Below, piece by piece: positions 1 to 11,466 of a DNA stretch of 64,000 nucleotides. The first letter of the stretch is position 1; each line of letters opens with the position of its first letter. Location of the stretch: NCBI RefSeq assembly GCF_036880985.1, contig NZ_JBAJNO010000004.1:186001-250000 (forward strand), given 5' to 3'. The translations under genes and the position numbers were made by a program. The DNA comes from Limibacter armeniacum. GTDB lineage: Bacteria; Bacteroidota; Bacteroidia; Cytophagales; Flammeovirgaceae. A model generated the notes under the pieces. It saw only the letters and a program-made list of their open reading frames with translations, made no database searches and was not told where the DNA came from.

Positions 1-3000
1 GGAATGCCATCGGACTTGATGAAGCAGGATCGTCCAAACCTGCTTGAGGCGACCACTCAAACTTATAGTCACTTGCACCACCATCTATTGTAGTTTCCAG
101 TACAGTTCCTTCTCCATAACAGATTGCCTTGTCCGGTCCAGCATCAATGCTGTAAAATTCATCTACAAATACCGTTACAGAATCTGTTAGACTGATACAT
201 CCTTTGTCATTAGTTGCTGTAAGGAAATAGGTTGTTGTGACAGCAGGAGAAGCTTCCGGTTGAGCAACCGTACCTGAAGAAAGCCCTATTGTTGGGAACC
301 ACTGATATTGTATCCCATCAATAGCTGATGAACCAATTGTGGTTACACCTTCCGTACAGATTGAGCGATCAATTCCTGCATCTGCAACTGGCAAGTCCAG
401 TTTTATGATACTTACAGATTTTGCGTCATTACAGCCATCCCAGGAAGTTACATTGGCTGTCACTACCATTGATTGCTCTACAGTTGTATCGAATGACACC
501 CCTGTATGAAGCAGGTTGCCACTATTGTCAAACCATTCTACGGATTGCCAGTCTCCCTCTACAGTAAGGCTTGCTTGCTCCCCATCACAAACTTCCAATG
601 TTTCTGGCAATACAAAATCTGGCAAAGGCAATACATTTACGACCAAAGTATCGGTCCAAATACATCCGTTGCTGTTTGTTCTTTCCGCCCACAAGGTATC
701 TGTCTGTGTTATTTCGAATGTCAGGTCGTTTCCTTCTTCAATCATTCCAAGCTGAGATGAGAACCATTTTACCTGATCGTCTGCATTTCCTACTGACAAC
801 GCGATGGTTTCCATATAACAGATTGAAGTATCTTGTCCCAGACTAAATGTTGGCAACGCTAATTTTGTGACTTCAACTGTATCTGAATAGATACAGCCAT
901 TACTGTTTGTAACCGTTGCCCAAATTGTTTCATCATTATAAACCGTTTGCGTATAGCTTGATGCCGTTCCTTTCTGCAACAATCCTCTAAAGTCTGAGTA
1001 CCAAGAGACATCAGCGATATTTTCTACTTCAACCTCCAAGTTCAACGCCTCACCTTCGCATATTTGTTGATTAGCACCTAACGAGAATACTGGTAATGCT
1101 AGCCTGTTGATGGTGATTGTATCATAATTCACACAGCCTTCCGGATTAAATACTTCCGCTACGTAACTCTTAGTGTCATCAGCATCAACATTGATATACC
1201 AAGTATCTTCTGCAATAGGTGTTGATACTCCTTGCTCAAACCAGTTAACTGTTGGCCAGCCTCCTTCAACTTTCAAGGTCACTTGTTCTCCTTGACAAAC
1301 CGACTGGTCACTGCCCAAAGTAAATGCAGGAAGGTCAAATACATCAATCACAATGGTGTCATAAGCAATACACCCATTGGCATTCTCTACTCGTGACCAA
1401 AGTGTATCCTTCACTGTCGCCGTATGCTCATACACATACACGCCATCAGCCAGTTCACCCTCTCTATTAGAATACCATGTTACATTTGTCCAGTCCTCAC
1501 TTACAGAAAGTGTCTTGCTGGTCATGTAACAGATGGTATCATCTGCTCCAAGTGTATAGTCTGGCAGTGCATATGGATGAATCGGAATCGTGTCATTGCC
1601 GATACATCCATTGGCATTTTCAACTGAAACCCATAACGTATCAGGCTCTGAGATTTCATAAGAAAGCGCAGCATCGGTTCCTAATGCCCCTTTCAACTTG
1701 GAATGCCATTCAACTCGTTCCCAAGTACCAGCATTCAACGCTATTGTTTCTCCAATACACTCATAAATGTCCGCACCTAAATCTGGCTCCGGCAAAGGGT
1801 TCACCTTCACAGCAATGCTGTCTGTATTTAAACATCCTTCGATGTTAGTCACCTCAGCCCAAACGGTATCAGATGCAGTCGCCAACCATTGGAGTGATCT
1901 TGAGCTTGAGAGGTAACCTTGCTTCTGTGAATACCATTTCACCTCTGCCCATCCGCCACCTACGTCAAGCAGCAATGTTTCATCAAAACAGATGGCTGTA
2001 TCTGCTCCCAAGTCAAAACGAGGGATTGGATAAAAATCAACTACGATTGTATCAGCACCTGAACATCCGTTGGCATCTGAAACCGTAACTTCCACAGTAT
2101 CTTTTTCCAATACCTGATAAGAAAAGCTTTCATCATTAGATGTAAGACCATCTGAAAAACGTCTCCAGGTAACGGTCTCCCATATGCCTAATTCCACATT
2201 CAGGTTTACCTCACTTTCTTCACAAATAATGACAGTTGCCTCCAATCCTGGATCTGGCAAGTCATATACTTCAACCGCAATCGTATCAGTGTTGATACAA
2301 CCATTGCTGTCCGTTACTTCTACCCAAACACTATCATTTTGTACAAAAGCATGGCTCCATGTAGATGATGTATCATCCTGTTGCACTCCTGAGAGGATTG
2401 TTCCCCATCTGACTCTTTGCCATACACTTCCTGCCTCAAAATTCAATTCACCACCTTTACAGACAGTTCTGTCTCCACCTAAATCAGGAGTTGGCAATTC
2501 CCACATTTCCACAATTACGGAATCAATGGTAAAGCAACCTTTATCGTTCCACACCGTCAGTTCAAGTGTGTCTGTTTCTGTTGTTAACCATGGCAATACC
2601 TGCTCGTTTCCAACAATTTCATCTTTTCTTAAGGATTTCCATTGGTATGTAGTATGTCCTGCTCCTGCATCCAGATCAATCACACTTCCAGAACATTCAG
2701 ATAGGTTCAGGTCGGTTGCCAATACTGGTAACTCCAACAATGAAACTTTTACCGTATCATAAGCCCAGCAACCATTGCTGTTTTTCAATCCCAACTCCAA
2801 TGAGTCCGTCATATTGACTTCCCAATCAAGTTTCTGGTTCGTGGATATTACTGCCCCATCACTGAGTTTTCGCCAAACAGTTTCACTCCATCCTTCTCCT
2901 GCATCAAAGGAAATCGTATTGTCTGCACAAACTTCCAAATCAGATCCTAGGTCAGGTGTCGGCAACTCATAACTTTCAAGCAGGATTGTGTCTTTCCCTA

Positions 3001-5131
3001 CACAGCCATTAATGTCAATCACCGTTACTTCCACTGAATCTTTCTCTCCAGCTACGTATGGGTAAATAACCCCATTCACTGTATTTCCTGAAATTAGCCC
3101 TTTCCAGGACACATCTGTCCAGCTATCTGCCAACCTGAGTGTATCAAAAGCATTCCAGCAAACATTTTTGACCTCAGCAAGCCCTGGTTGCGGTACAGGA
3201 TAGCTTGTAATGGTAAGCGTATCCAAACTTGAACAGCCATTAAAATCTGTTACTGTTACCTCCAGTATTTCTTCTGTCGATACATTTACAGAAACATTCT
3301 GTGTTGTACCCAAAAACTTATCCTGAGAAAGTGAATACCAAGATACCTGTGCAAATGTCCCTGTCAGGTTTGTAAGGTAAGTCCCACCTTTACAAATAAA
3401 TTCCTGCTCAGGTAGGTTTGCTTCCGGCAATTCCCATACACTTACCTTGACCGTATCTTTCATCTGACAACCCAAGGCAGGTTTGTCTACCGTTACCTCA
3501 ATTTCTTCCTCTGCAATCAAGCTGACCTCCAATGTCAGTCCGGCTCCCAAATCTTTTCCAGACAATGTTCTCCATGTGACCGTTTCACCTGATTTTCCAG
3601 CGGATAAGGTAAATGGCGCTTTTGCACAAGTATAAAAGTCATCTCCTAGGTTAGGCTTATCACAAACTGTAAATGACGCTTCAGAAGCAAAAGCACCTCC
3701 CTGGTGGCTACTTCCAATAGCATGAACTGACCAATAGTAGGTACCTTCTTCCAAACTGTCTATTAACACTTTCAAACCTGATGAGGTTTGTTGCAAGACA
3801 GCTCTTTCTCCGCTGCTCTGTGTCAGCGTTGTTATATAATCACCTTTCCCTGGCTCACTACCTAACCTTACTTCATATGCTGTTGCTCCAGAGACAGCAT
3901 TCCACTCCAACAATACCTGATTGATCTCTACTGTTGTGGAAAGCCCTGCCGGAGCAGTAGGCACTGATACAGTTCCTGTATCATTATTCTGATATAAAAT
4001 TGTCTGTACGCCTGTATAGGTATTTCCAGTTGTCAATAAGTCCAGTTTATTGTCTCCATTCCAGTCTGCTACTGCAATTCCACCATCTGAAATTAAGGTA
4101 AAAGCAATACCTGAATCCGTAAACCCTGTTCCACTACTGTTCGTCAATGCCCAAATTTCTTTTACACCACCTGACGTAACCCCAGAAAGAAAGACATCGA
4201 TATACCCATCCAAATCAAAGTCTCCAGCTTTTACATCACCACCTGCCAATTGTGGTAAACTCCAAGTGTTCTCCTGCCAACCTGCTGACTTATTAAGGTA
4301 TACTTTTGCTACAGATGTACCTCCACTACCAAAGCCTGACATAATCAAGTCCATACGACCATCCTGATCGAAGTCTGCCTTGTCCAGTTTAGGTTCAGTC
4401 AGTCTTTGAAAAGAGGCAGAAACGGCCTCCCATGTACCGACACCTGTCTGGACATACAGTTTACTAAGGTAATTACCATAGATATCCTGTCCTGACACAA
4501 ATAAGTCTGTACGTCCATCCAAATCCGCATCAAAGGATAGCAGCTGTGCATTGGTAAAGGATGGCAGGTTAGTTGACTTTTCTATCCATATATTCTCATC
4601 CAACACAAAAAATCGGGTTTGTGCCACACCATCTGTATCACTTCCTGTCAGTAGTATGCCTTGCTTTCCTTCAGACCTGAAATCTCCCCATAGGACAGCA
4701 GCATTTGAATAATCGGGTAACCCATTTTCAAGTGAAGTCCAAGTTCCGCTACCATTGTGGGTGTATACATGCACTTTTCCTTCTCCCGTTCCAGTATCCT
4801 TACCTGTAACAATTAGGTCTGAAATTCCATCACTGTTCACATCTGCCGCAAGCAGGGAAGGGTCTGACAATTCTGTCAAACCATTACTCCAGCTATCCCA
4901 ACCTGAGCCATTATAATGCATGGCTTGCAGGTACCAACTTCCTCCCGCATCCTTACCAGAGATCACAAGGTCTTTCATACCATCCAGATCCAAATCCAAT
5001 GACAGTACTTCTCCTTCATACAATGCAGGCAAGTCTGTTGAGCTTACCTTTTCAAACCCCTGGGCCATTGCTCCCAGCATGTTAAAGGATACCACACATG
5101 CCGTTAAAAAAATATAGCCTATCCTATTCAT
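1..5131 (-). CDS. Giant secreted multi-repeat surface protein (FG-GAP, FnIII and Ig/PKD-like repeats), 3' end outside the window
   Basis: The frame is open for 1,710 codons from ATG at 5131 to the left edge, so the C-terminus is missing. The N-terminus (MNRIGYIFLTACVV...GAMAQ) is a signal peptide. Residues about 35-350 hold FG-GAP/VCBS-like repeats with Asp-rich loops such as DLDLDGMKDL, DVNSDGISDL and DFDLDGYIDV, typical of Ca-binding beta-propellers. A fibronectin III-like domain follows (about 370-470). Then come at least a dozen Ig/PKD-like units of about 85 residues, each with a LPxxxLGxDxxIC opening and a NxNGCxxxDTxxV ending. The last visible part (DAGIDRSICT, IDAGPDKAICYGE) resembles the PKD modules that precede gliding-motility C-terminal domains. 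It starts 9 bases after the stop of the upstream giant adhesin, so the two are probably one operon. Surface or adhesin function and type IX secretion are inferred. Confidence 0.85.
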   Translation of the reverse strand, partial: MNRIGYIFLTACVVSFNMLGAMAQGFEKVSSTDLPALYEGEVLSLDLDLDGMKDLVISGKDAGGSWYLQAMHYNGSGWDSWSNGLTELSDPSLLAADVNSDGISDLIVTGKDTGTGEGKVHVYTHNGSGTWTSLENGLPDYSNAAVLWGDFRSEGKQGILLTGSDTDGVAQTRFFVLDENIWIEKSTNLPSFTNAQLLSFDADLDGRTDLFVSGQDIYGNYLSKLYVQTGVGTWEAVSASFQRLTEPKLDKADFDQDGRMDLIMSGFGSGGTSVAKVYLNKSAGWQENTWSLPQLAGGDVKAGDFDLDGYIDVFLSGVTSGGVKEIWALTNSSGTGFTDSGIAFTLISDGGIAVADWNGDNKLDLLTTGNTYTGVQTILYQNNDTGTVSVPTAPAGLSTTVEINQVLLEWNAVSGATAYEVRLGSEPGKGDYITTLTQSSGERAVLQQTSSGLKVLIDSLEEGTYYWSVHAIGSSHQGGAFASEASFTVCDKPNLGDDFYTCAKAPFTLSAGKSGETVTWRTLSGKDLGAGLTLEVSLIAEEEIEVTVDKPALGCQMKDTVKVSVWELPEANLPEQEFICKGGTYLTNLTGTFAQVSWYSLSQDKFLGTTQNVSVNVSTEEILEVTVTDFNGCSSLDTLTITSYPVPQPGLAEVKNVCWNAFDTLRLADSWTDVSWKGLISGNTVNGVIYPYVAGEKDSVEVTVIDINGCVGKDTILLESYELPTPDLGSDLEVCADNTISFDAGEGWSETVWRKLSDGAVISTNQKLDWEVNMTDSLELGLKNSNGCWAYDTVKVSLLELPVLATDLNLSECSGSVIDLDAGAGHTTYQWKSLRKDEIVGNEQVLPWLTTETDTLELTVWNDKGCFTIDSVIVEMWELPTPDLGGDRTVCKGGELNFEAGSVWQRVRWGTILSGVQQDDTSSTWSHAFVQNDSVWVEVTDSNGCINTDTIAVEVYDLPDPGLEATVIICEESEVNLNVELGIWETVTWRRFSDGLTSNDESFSYQVLEKDTVEVTVSDANGCSGADTIVVDFYPIPRFDLGADTAICFDETLLLDVGGGWAEVKWYSQKQGYLSSSRSLQWLATASDTVWAEVTNIEGCLNTDSIAVKVNPLPEPDLGADIYECIGETIALNAGTWERVEWHSKLKGALGTDAALSYEISEPDTLWVSVENANGCIGNDTIPIHPYALPDYTLGADDTICYMTSKTLSVSEDWTNVTWYSNREGELADGVYVYEHTATVKDTLWSRVENANGCIAYDTIVIDVFDLPAFTLGSDQSVCQGEQVTLKVEGGWPTVNWFEQGVSTPIAEDTWYINVDADDTKSYVAEVFNPEGCVNYDTITINRLALPVFSLGANQQICEGEALNLEVEVENIADVSWYSDFRGLLQKGTASSYTQTVYNDETIWATVTNSNGCIYSDTVEVTKLALPTFSLGQDTSICYMETIALSVGNADDQVKWFSSQLGMIEEGNDLTFEITQTDTLWAERTNSNGCIWTDTLVVNVLPLPDFVLPETLEVCDGEQASLTVEGDWQSVEWFDNSGNLLHTGVSFDTTVEQSMVVTANVTSWDGCNDAKSVSIIKLDLPVADAGIDRSICTEGVTTIGSSAIDGIQYQWFPTIGLSSGTVAQPEASPAVTTTYFLTATNDKGCISLTDSVTVFVDEFYSIDAGPDKAICYGEGTVLETTIDGGASDYKFEWSPQAGLDDPASSSPMAF

Positions 5132-5140
5132 GATAAAAAA

Positions 5141-8100
5141 TTAGTTCTGAATCAATACTTTAGTAGCCTTCACTTCCTGAACTGTTACTAATTGTAATAT
5201 GTAAACTCCTGAAGGAAGTCTCTCATTTTCATACCTCACTGTATAGTGGTTTGCACCCGACAGTTCTTTTTCCCATAATTTTTTGGCATCACCTGCACTT
5301 CTTAGTGAAAGTACCCCGTCCATCTCCTCATTCAGTCTTACATTAATGGTAAAACGACCATCATTTGGCACCGGCACAACCTCCAACAGTTGAATATCGC
5401 TGTCTTCATCTATATCCTCATTGGAAGAGCCTGCAATTCCAAACCTTCCATTTGACAAGGATACTACATCAAGTTGTCTGGATACAGTAGCTATACAGTT
5501 TGCCAAGTTAGCTTGCATGGTAACGGTGTAGGTTCCTGCCTGATTGAATCGAATTTCACGTTGATGATCTGTTTCAGAAACGATTTCTACTTCAGGTTCA
5601 ATTGACCAGTTAATTCCATCTGGCAATGGCCATGAAACGTCTATCAGCATAAAGGTTTCTACAACTTCTGTTGGAGATGTTTCCACAAGGAAATTCGCTT
5701 CTAGTAGGTCATCCCTTTCCACTACTTCAAAAGTAGTACTTGTTGTACACCCTGCTAACGTTTCAACTTCTAGCTCATAATTACCTGCCCCTATCACCAG
5801 TAATACCTGCTCATTAGAGGTAAGTCCTCTGTCTGATGTCCAAGTTACTTTATGCCATTGGCTGCCAGCATCCAAGCTAAAGACTGAGCCAGCACAGATT
5901 TCAATAATATCCGTCAGGTTAGCAACCTCAAGCACCAATGCTTGTGGGTCTTCCAATATTTTGGTGATCATCGCCTGACAACCATTCGCATCCGTTACTG
6001 TTACTGTGTAAGTACCTGCATTCAATGCTGAAGCTATGGCTGTCTCCTGACCATTATTCCAACTGAAAGTATAAGGTGCTGTACCACCACTTACCTCTAC
6101 CTGAATTTCACCGTCAGCAGCACCCACACAAACCGGGTTTGAGAAACTTGCTACTGATAACCTCAGTTCGGCAGGTTCGCCTACCGTATAAGTTCTAGTG
6201 ATACTACATCCTTTTGCTGCATCTACAATGGTCAGCTGGTAAGTCCCTTTTCTTAATCCTCCAAGAGTATTTCCTTCAGCTCCATTCTCCCATATATATT
6301 CGTAGCTTCCTGAACCTCCTTGTGCTGTAATGGTAATACTGCCATCACTGCCTCCAAAACAAGAAACATTCTGGATTTCAAAGTTTGCCACCTCCAATAC
6401 TGGTGGGTTATCTAGTCTGAATCCGTATGCACTTTGTGTACAACTGTTCTCATCCGATACAGTGAAATCATATCTGCCTGATGTCAACCCTGAAACTGTA
6501 AACGTACTATCTGCGTCATTCCATTCCACCAAACTACCTTCCGGAGCTGTCAGTACATAAGTACCTGTTCCGCCTTCAGGCCTAAAGATCAGTTGTCCGT
6601 CAGCAGCACCAACACATGAAGGGTTGATAGCATCTACCAATGACAGTGTAAGTGAAGCTGGCGCCCCAATGGTTACTTCTGTTGAAATTGAGCAACCGTT
6701 GGCATCTCTTATTTCTGCGATGTAAGTACCTGCACCAACACCTGTCAATTCTGTGCCCCTTTGTCTGTTACTCCAAGACACAAAATATGGTGCGGTTCCA
6801 CCTGATACCGATAGGGATGCCATTCCGTCATTGGTCAAGGAACATGTCGCATCAACAATATCAGAAACTGATACTTCAAGTGGTGTTGGCTGGCTATCCA
6901 ATGTAAGTTCTGCCTCTAACAAACATTGATTCTGGTCGGTTATTCTGACATGGTACGTTCCTACTCCAATTCCCGAAAGTGTTCTTCCAGTCACACCTAA
7001 GTCTGTCCACTCAATCAGGTAAGGTAATCTTCCACCAGTAACATCTATCGTGATCGAACCATCTACAGCTCCGTAACAGCTTGGGCTGACCATCTGTGTT
7101 GAGATAATCTTCAAGATATCTGGAGAAGGTACTGCAAGCTCCGCGGTAGCTATACAAGCCAATGAAGACTCCATATCAGATACGGTCACTTCATATGTAC
7201 CTACCCCTACCTGTTGCAGGTGCTTTGTTGTAGCTATTACATTGGTCTCGTCTTTAAGCCTCCACTCGTATGCAAATGATTGGTTACCTCCATTTACTTC
7301 GATAAAGATATTACCTTCATTTCCATCCGGACACTTTGGCTTTTGAATACTGATTGGTGTAACCTCAATCGGCTCTGGATCATTCAGGCTAAATGCACTT
7401 GTGAAGGTACAACCATAGTTATCCGCTATTACCAATGTAAATGTTCCCTCAGGCAACCCTGTAACAGAAGCTCCTTCCCCAACAATAGCATTGTTGCTAT
7501 CCAACCAAGTGATTGTCGAAATTTCTGTTAAGTCTCGCTCCAATACCTGCACCGATGCATTACCATCAGCACCTTCAAAACATGTAGGGTTTGAACTGCT
7601 TATGATTGCATCAATCTCGTTTCTTTTAGTAAGTAAAAGAGATGGCGCTATCACTTCACAACCTCTTGCATCTCTTACAGTCAAGGTTACTTCTCCATAT
7701 GGCAAGCCACTCTTTTCTGTCAGTCCTGACACAAAACCTTCCCCATTCCAACTATATTCATAAGGTGGAAGACCTCCAGAGACCCAGCTTCCCATAGCCC
7801 CGTCTGCAATACCTGAACATGATGTCGCATTTATTTCATACAAACCTGCAAAAAGGCTCGTTCTGTCCTTGATTGAAACATTCAATGGGTCGCTGACACA
7901 ACCATACTGATCTATAGCCCAAACTGTGTAGTCTCCGGCAAAAAGCTGGTCTAGTGTTGCTGTCCTATTCCCCGTAAATTCATAATTTCCTTTCTTCCAT
8001 CTGTAAGTGAATGATTCTCCACCTCCTGCTCCTATTACTGAAATGGAACCTGTCGCATTGCCACAGTCTGAAGAGTCAAGACTAACCAACGAGATACTTA

Positions 8101-11100
8101 CAGCAGCTCTATCTTCAATGGTTACAGCTACGGTCGTATCACAATGTGTTGACAGGTGCTCGATTGTCGCTAGGTATTGTCCTGCTGTTACATTGTTCAA
8201 CGATGTTCCTGTAGTAACAGCGATGTCATTCCAAGTAATGGCAAATTCTGATGTTGGGAAATTCTGTAACTGAACTGCTCCAATCGCTTTTCCACAAGAT
8301 GATGGTGTTATATCAAAAACTGGTTCTCCAAATACATGTCCTATCTTTTCCTCCTCTATATTGATGGTTAGGTATGCCGGACAAGTTCCTTGGTCATTAA
8401 ATGATAGAATTACCGATTCATAAGCCTTGAATCCTTTCAGTTCAAATACCCCGTTTGTGTTATCCTCACTTACTATCGTAATTCCATCTGCTCCGTTAAA
8501 GTAATAAGGTCCATTACCTCCAGTTACCTCTACCTTTACCTGTCCTGTTGGCTGACTACAATATGGTAATTCCCTTTCTACCTCCACAGCCTTAGGCGCT
8601 CCCTCAGCTGTAAGTGAGAATGTAAAATCAGCAAATGTACAAGAAGCATTATCTGTTACATTCACCTGATAAGCTCCAGCAGTCAATCCTGTAACATTGG
8701 CAGTGTTATATGGAAGATCATTCCACTCAAATGTAAAGTCATTGTTATCCAAAACTACATCACTAAGGTCAGTCACCACCAATGACACCTCACCGTCATT
8801 ACCACCACAAGAAGGGTTACTGTCAACCACAACCGAGACTTTAAATTGTCTATCCAGCTTTGTGACCTGCACAGTTGGCACCTCAATTTCACAACCTGTT
8901 TCCTGATCCTTTACTACAAAGTCATATGTTCTTGAAGCAGAAAGGTTTTCAATCAATGTATTAGTTCCCGTAAATTCCTTCACCAACTCAGAAGCCTGAT
9001 AGAGTGCATAGCTGCCTGAACCTTGCATCACATCCAGATTTACGGCTCCATTACCAAGCCCACAATAATCGACAGCGGTTTCTGTTACATTCACCTCCAT
9101 CTCTGTATAATTGAAAGTTGTCACTACACTTCCAGAGGCAGGAGTGCAACCATTCGCATCTATCAAACTGAAGGTATAAGTGTAACCTCTTTTGAGAGAA
9201 TCAATTAAATAGCTACTAACGGGGCTATCTATACTTTGTGAGAAATTGCCAAGACTGCTTGACCATCTCAGCGTATAAGGTGCTACCCCTCCATCAATAT
9301 CAATCGTGACCTCGCCAGAAGGATTTCCTAGACATGCATTAATCGTCGGATTAACATTGTTTACAACAAAACCCAAAACAGCAGGAGCAGATACTTCAAA
9401 TGGTAATTCCTCTGAATTAATTGGACACAAAGTCAACGTATTGTCAACTGCCTGAATATAGTATTGACCTACAGCAAGGTTATTGAACATACCACTGCTA
9501 TTGGAAGTCAATAACGTCCCATCTTTTTGGTAAAGGTTGAAAGTATAATTGCCTTGTCTTGGGTTCTGCTCATTAACACCTGCATTGACAGCAACCCAAC
9601 CAAAGTCATCAGCACAGTCTAATGAAGTAACTGCGTTTGAGATATACAATGGATATAGAAGTTCGCTTTCCAGATCAAGTGTCTTTTCATCATATCCGCA
9701 AGCATCTGAATAACCATAACGGAACCTATAAACACCAGCCGGAACAGCTTCAAATATTATGGAAGCCCCATTTGCTTCTACAGTAGCATAATTAGTCCAA
9801 CTTGCTGCATCTTGTCTTTCCACAATTAGCGTAGCTCCTGTAATATTTACTTCAGCCACCAAGTTAAACCCATCACAGCTATTGCCTCCAGTTTTGGAGA
9901 CACTTACCAGTTCTGGTTCTTCACTGATTCCTATCTGTATCAACTTACCTGTTTGCGCCTGCCATTCTGCACAACCACTCTCGTAATAATATAATTGGTA
10001 TTCACCAGCGGGGATGTTAGTCCATTCCAAGATTGCAGGCGATGCTGTTGCCGTATAAGTAGGTAATGCTGTTTCATCATCCGTTTTCACCCACTTAAAC
10101 TGAATGCCGCTTGCATCAATAACTTCTAAAGAAATTGTTCCATCATTTGAATCGGAACAAGTCAAGTCCTGATGAACCATGCTAATCACCTCAAGAGGTT
10201 TCTTTTCTGGAACAGAATATTCTTTTGCTCCTTCTGCAGATGAACTACCATCAAAGGATGTTGTGACACAGCCATTAGCATCTACAATTTCTACCAAATA
10301 CATTTGGTTACCTGCTAGGTCCTCTAGCCTTATGCTATCAACCGAAACTTTATAATCCTCATACAAAGTAACAGTAAATGCCTGATTTGGTAGATCCTGC
10401 GTCTTGACATTAATAGAATATGGCAGGTGTCCTCCCTGAATTTTAATATCAAGAGCACCTGTAGGTTGACCGTAACAGGTAGTCGCTATAGGGTTAACTT
10501 CAACTTCAACTGCTGCTGTTTGTGGAATAGTAACTGCTCCTGATCCATCGTTTACATGATCATTGTTTTCTTGCCACTCAACTCGAAGTGAATCTTTTGT
10601 CAATCCATCCAATTCATAGATGGTTAACTGATCTACTAAACGCCAATCACTACAGGAGTCATCCCGAATTTTAAGGAAGTAAGTTTCATCACCATCCAAA
10701 TCAATTGGCATAAAGGTATTAGTTCCTGTAAATACTACAGAATCCAAATTTGTTATTGCGTTTGCCACTGCCAATTCATAGCCTGTTCCAGCACCTCCTG
10801 CCACACTTATAATTTCGACCTTACCATCCTGTGCATCAAAACAGGTTGTACTAAATAGGTTGATTGAAACTTCAAAGGGAGGATAGTTTGATAGATAATA
10901 ATGCAATGTTACAGGATTATCACCTCCCCCTTCAAGTGCATCTGTGTTCATTTGCGCAAGGTTATCTCTTACAGATGTATCATAGAATGAGTCAAGATAA
11001 TCTGCACTGTAATTGATATTCTTATAAGGAGCATTATAAGCATCGATTACTTCTATCTGGTAGGTGTTTTCATTGGTGAGGAATAATTCCCCATCACTTT

Positions 11101-11466
11101 CTCTACGCAAAACACTATCACCAACTATCAAGCGATAATTTAATCCATTTACGATCACCTTATAGTAAGCTGAACCTTTAACTGTATCATATAAAGGAAT
11201 ACCGCCCTCAATATTAAGCTTGACCTGACCATCTGCACCATCTATACAATTTGGTTTTTCAGGTGCGAGGAATGTTATCGCTAAAGAATCTGGAGCAAAT
11301 AATGTTGTGCTTGCCGAATCGCTACTGTAAGCAAGTGAATCAAAAACTGCAATATTTAAAGCGCCTGCAGGAAGTAAGTCAAGGTATCTCGAAACAGTAT
11401 ATGGAGCACCTGTGGCAAATGGAACAGTAATCGTATTCCAAGTAGTACTTCCCCTGGCTGATACTT
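5141..11466 (-). CDS. SprB-like repeat adhesin, C-terminal part (downstream of a frameshift) with type IX secretion tail
   Basis: This frame encodes about 20 SprB-type repeats of roughly 75-90 residues. Each opens with a CxGxxDGxI-like motif, followed by a GGxxPYxxxW core and a GxYxxxVxDxNGC end (for example PVCVGAADGEIQVEVSGG). The final 80 residues (VPVPNDGRFTINV...LPSGVYILQLV...KVLIQN) are a type IX secretion C-terminal sorting domain, so the product should be exported across the outer membrane and anchored or released. An in-frame ATG/GTG lies near 11158, but repeat sequence continues upstream in the same frame (PEKPNCIDGADGQVKL...) to about 11466. There it meets the other half of the gene in a different frame. 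The two frames together would give a protein of about 3,230 residues. Family knowledge: SprB-like adhesins are moved along the cell surface in gliding bacteria. Confidence 0.85.

Noticed and set aside
2184-2762. 192-codon plus-strand frame inside the repeat protein
   Set aside because: It is antisense to the repeat-rich coding sequence, with Ser/Pro/Thr-rich chance translation. The opposite strand gives the coherent repeat protein.
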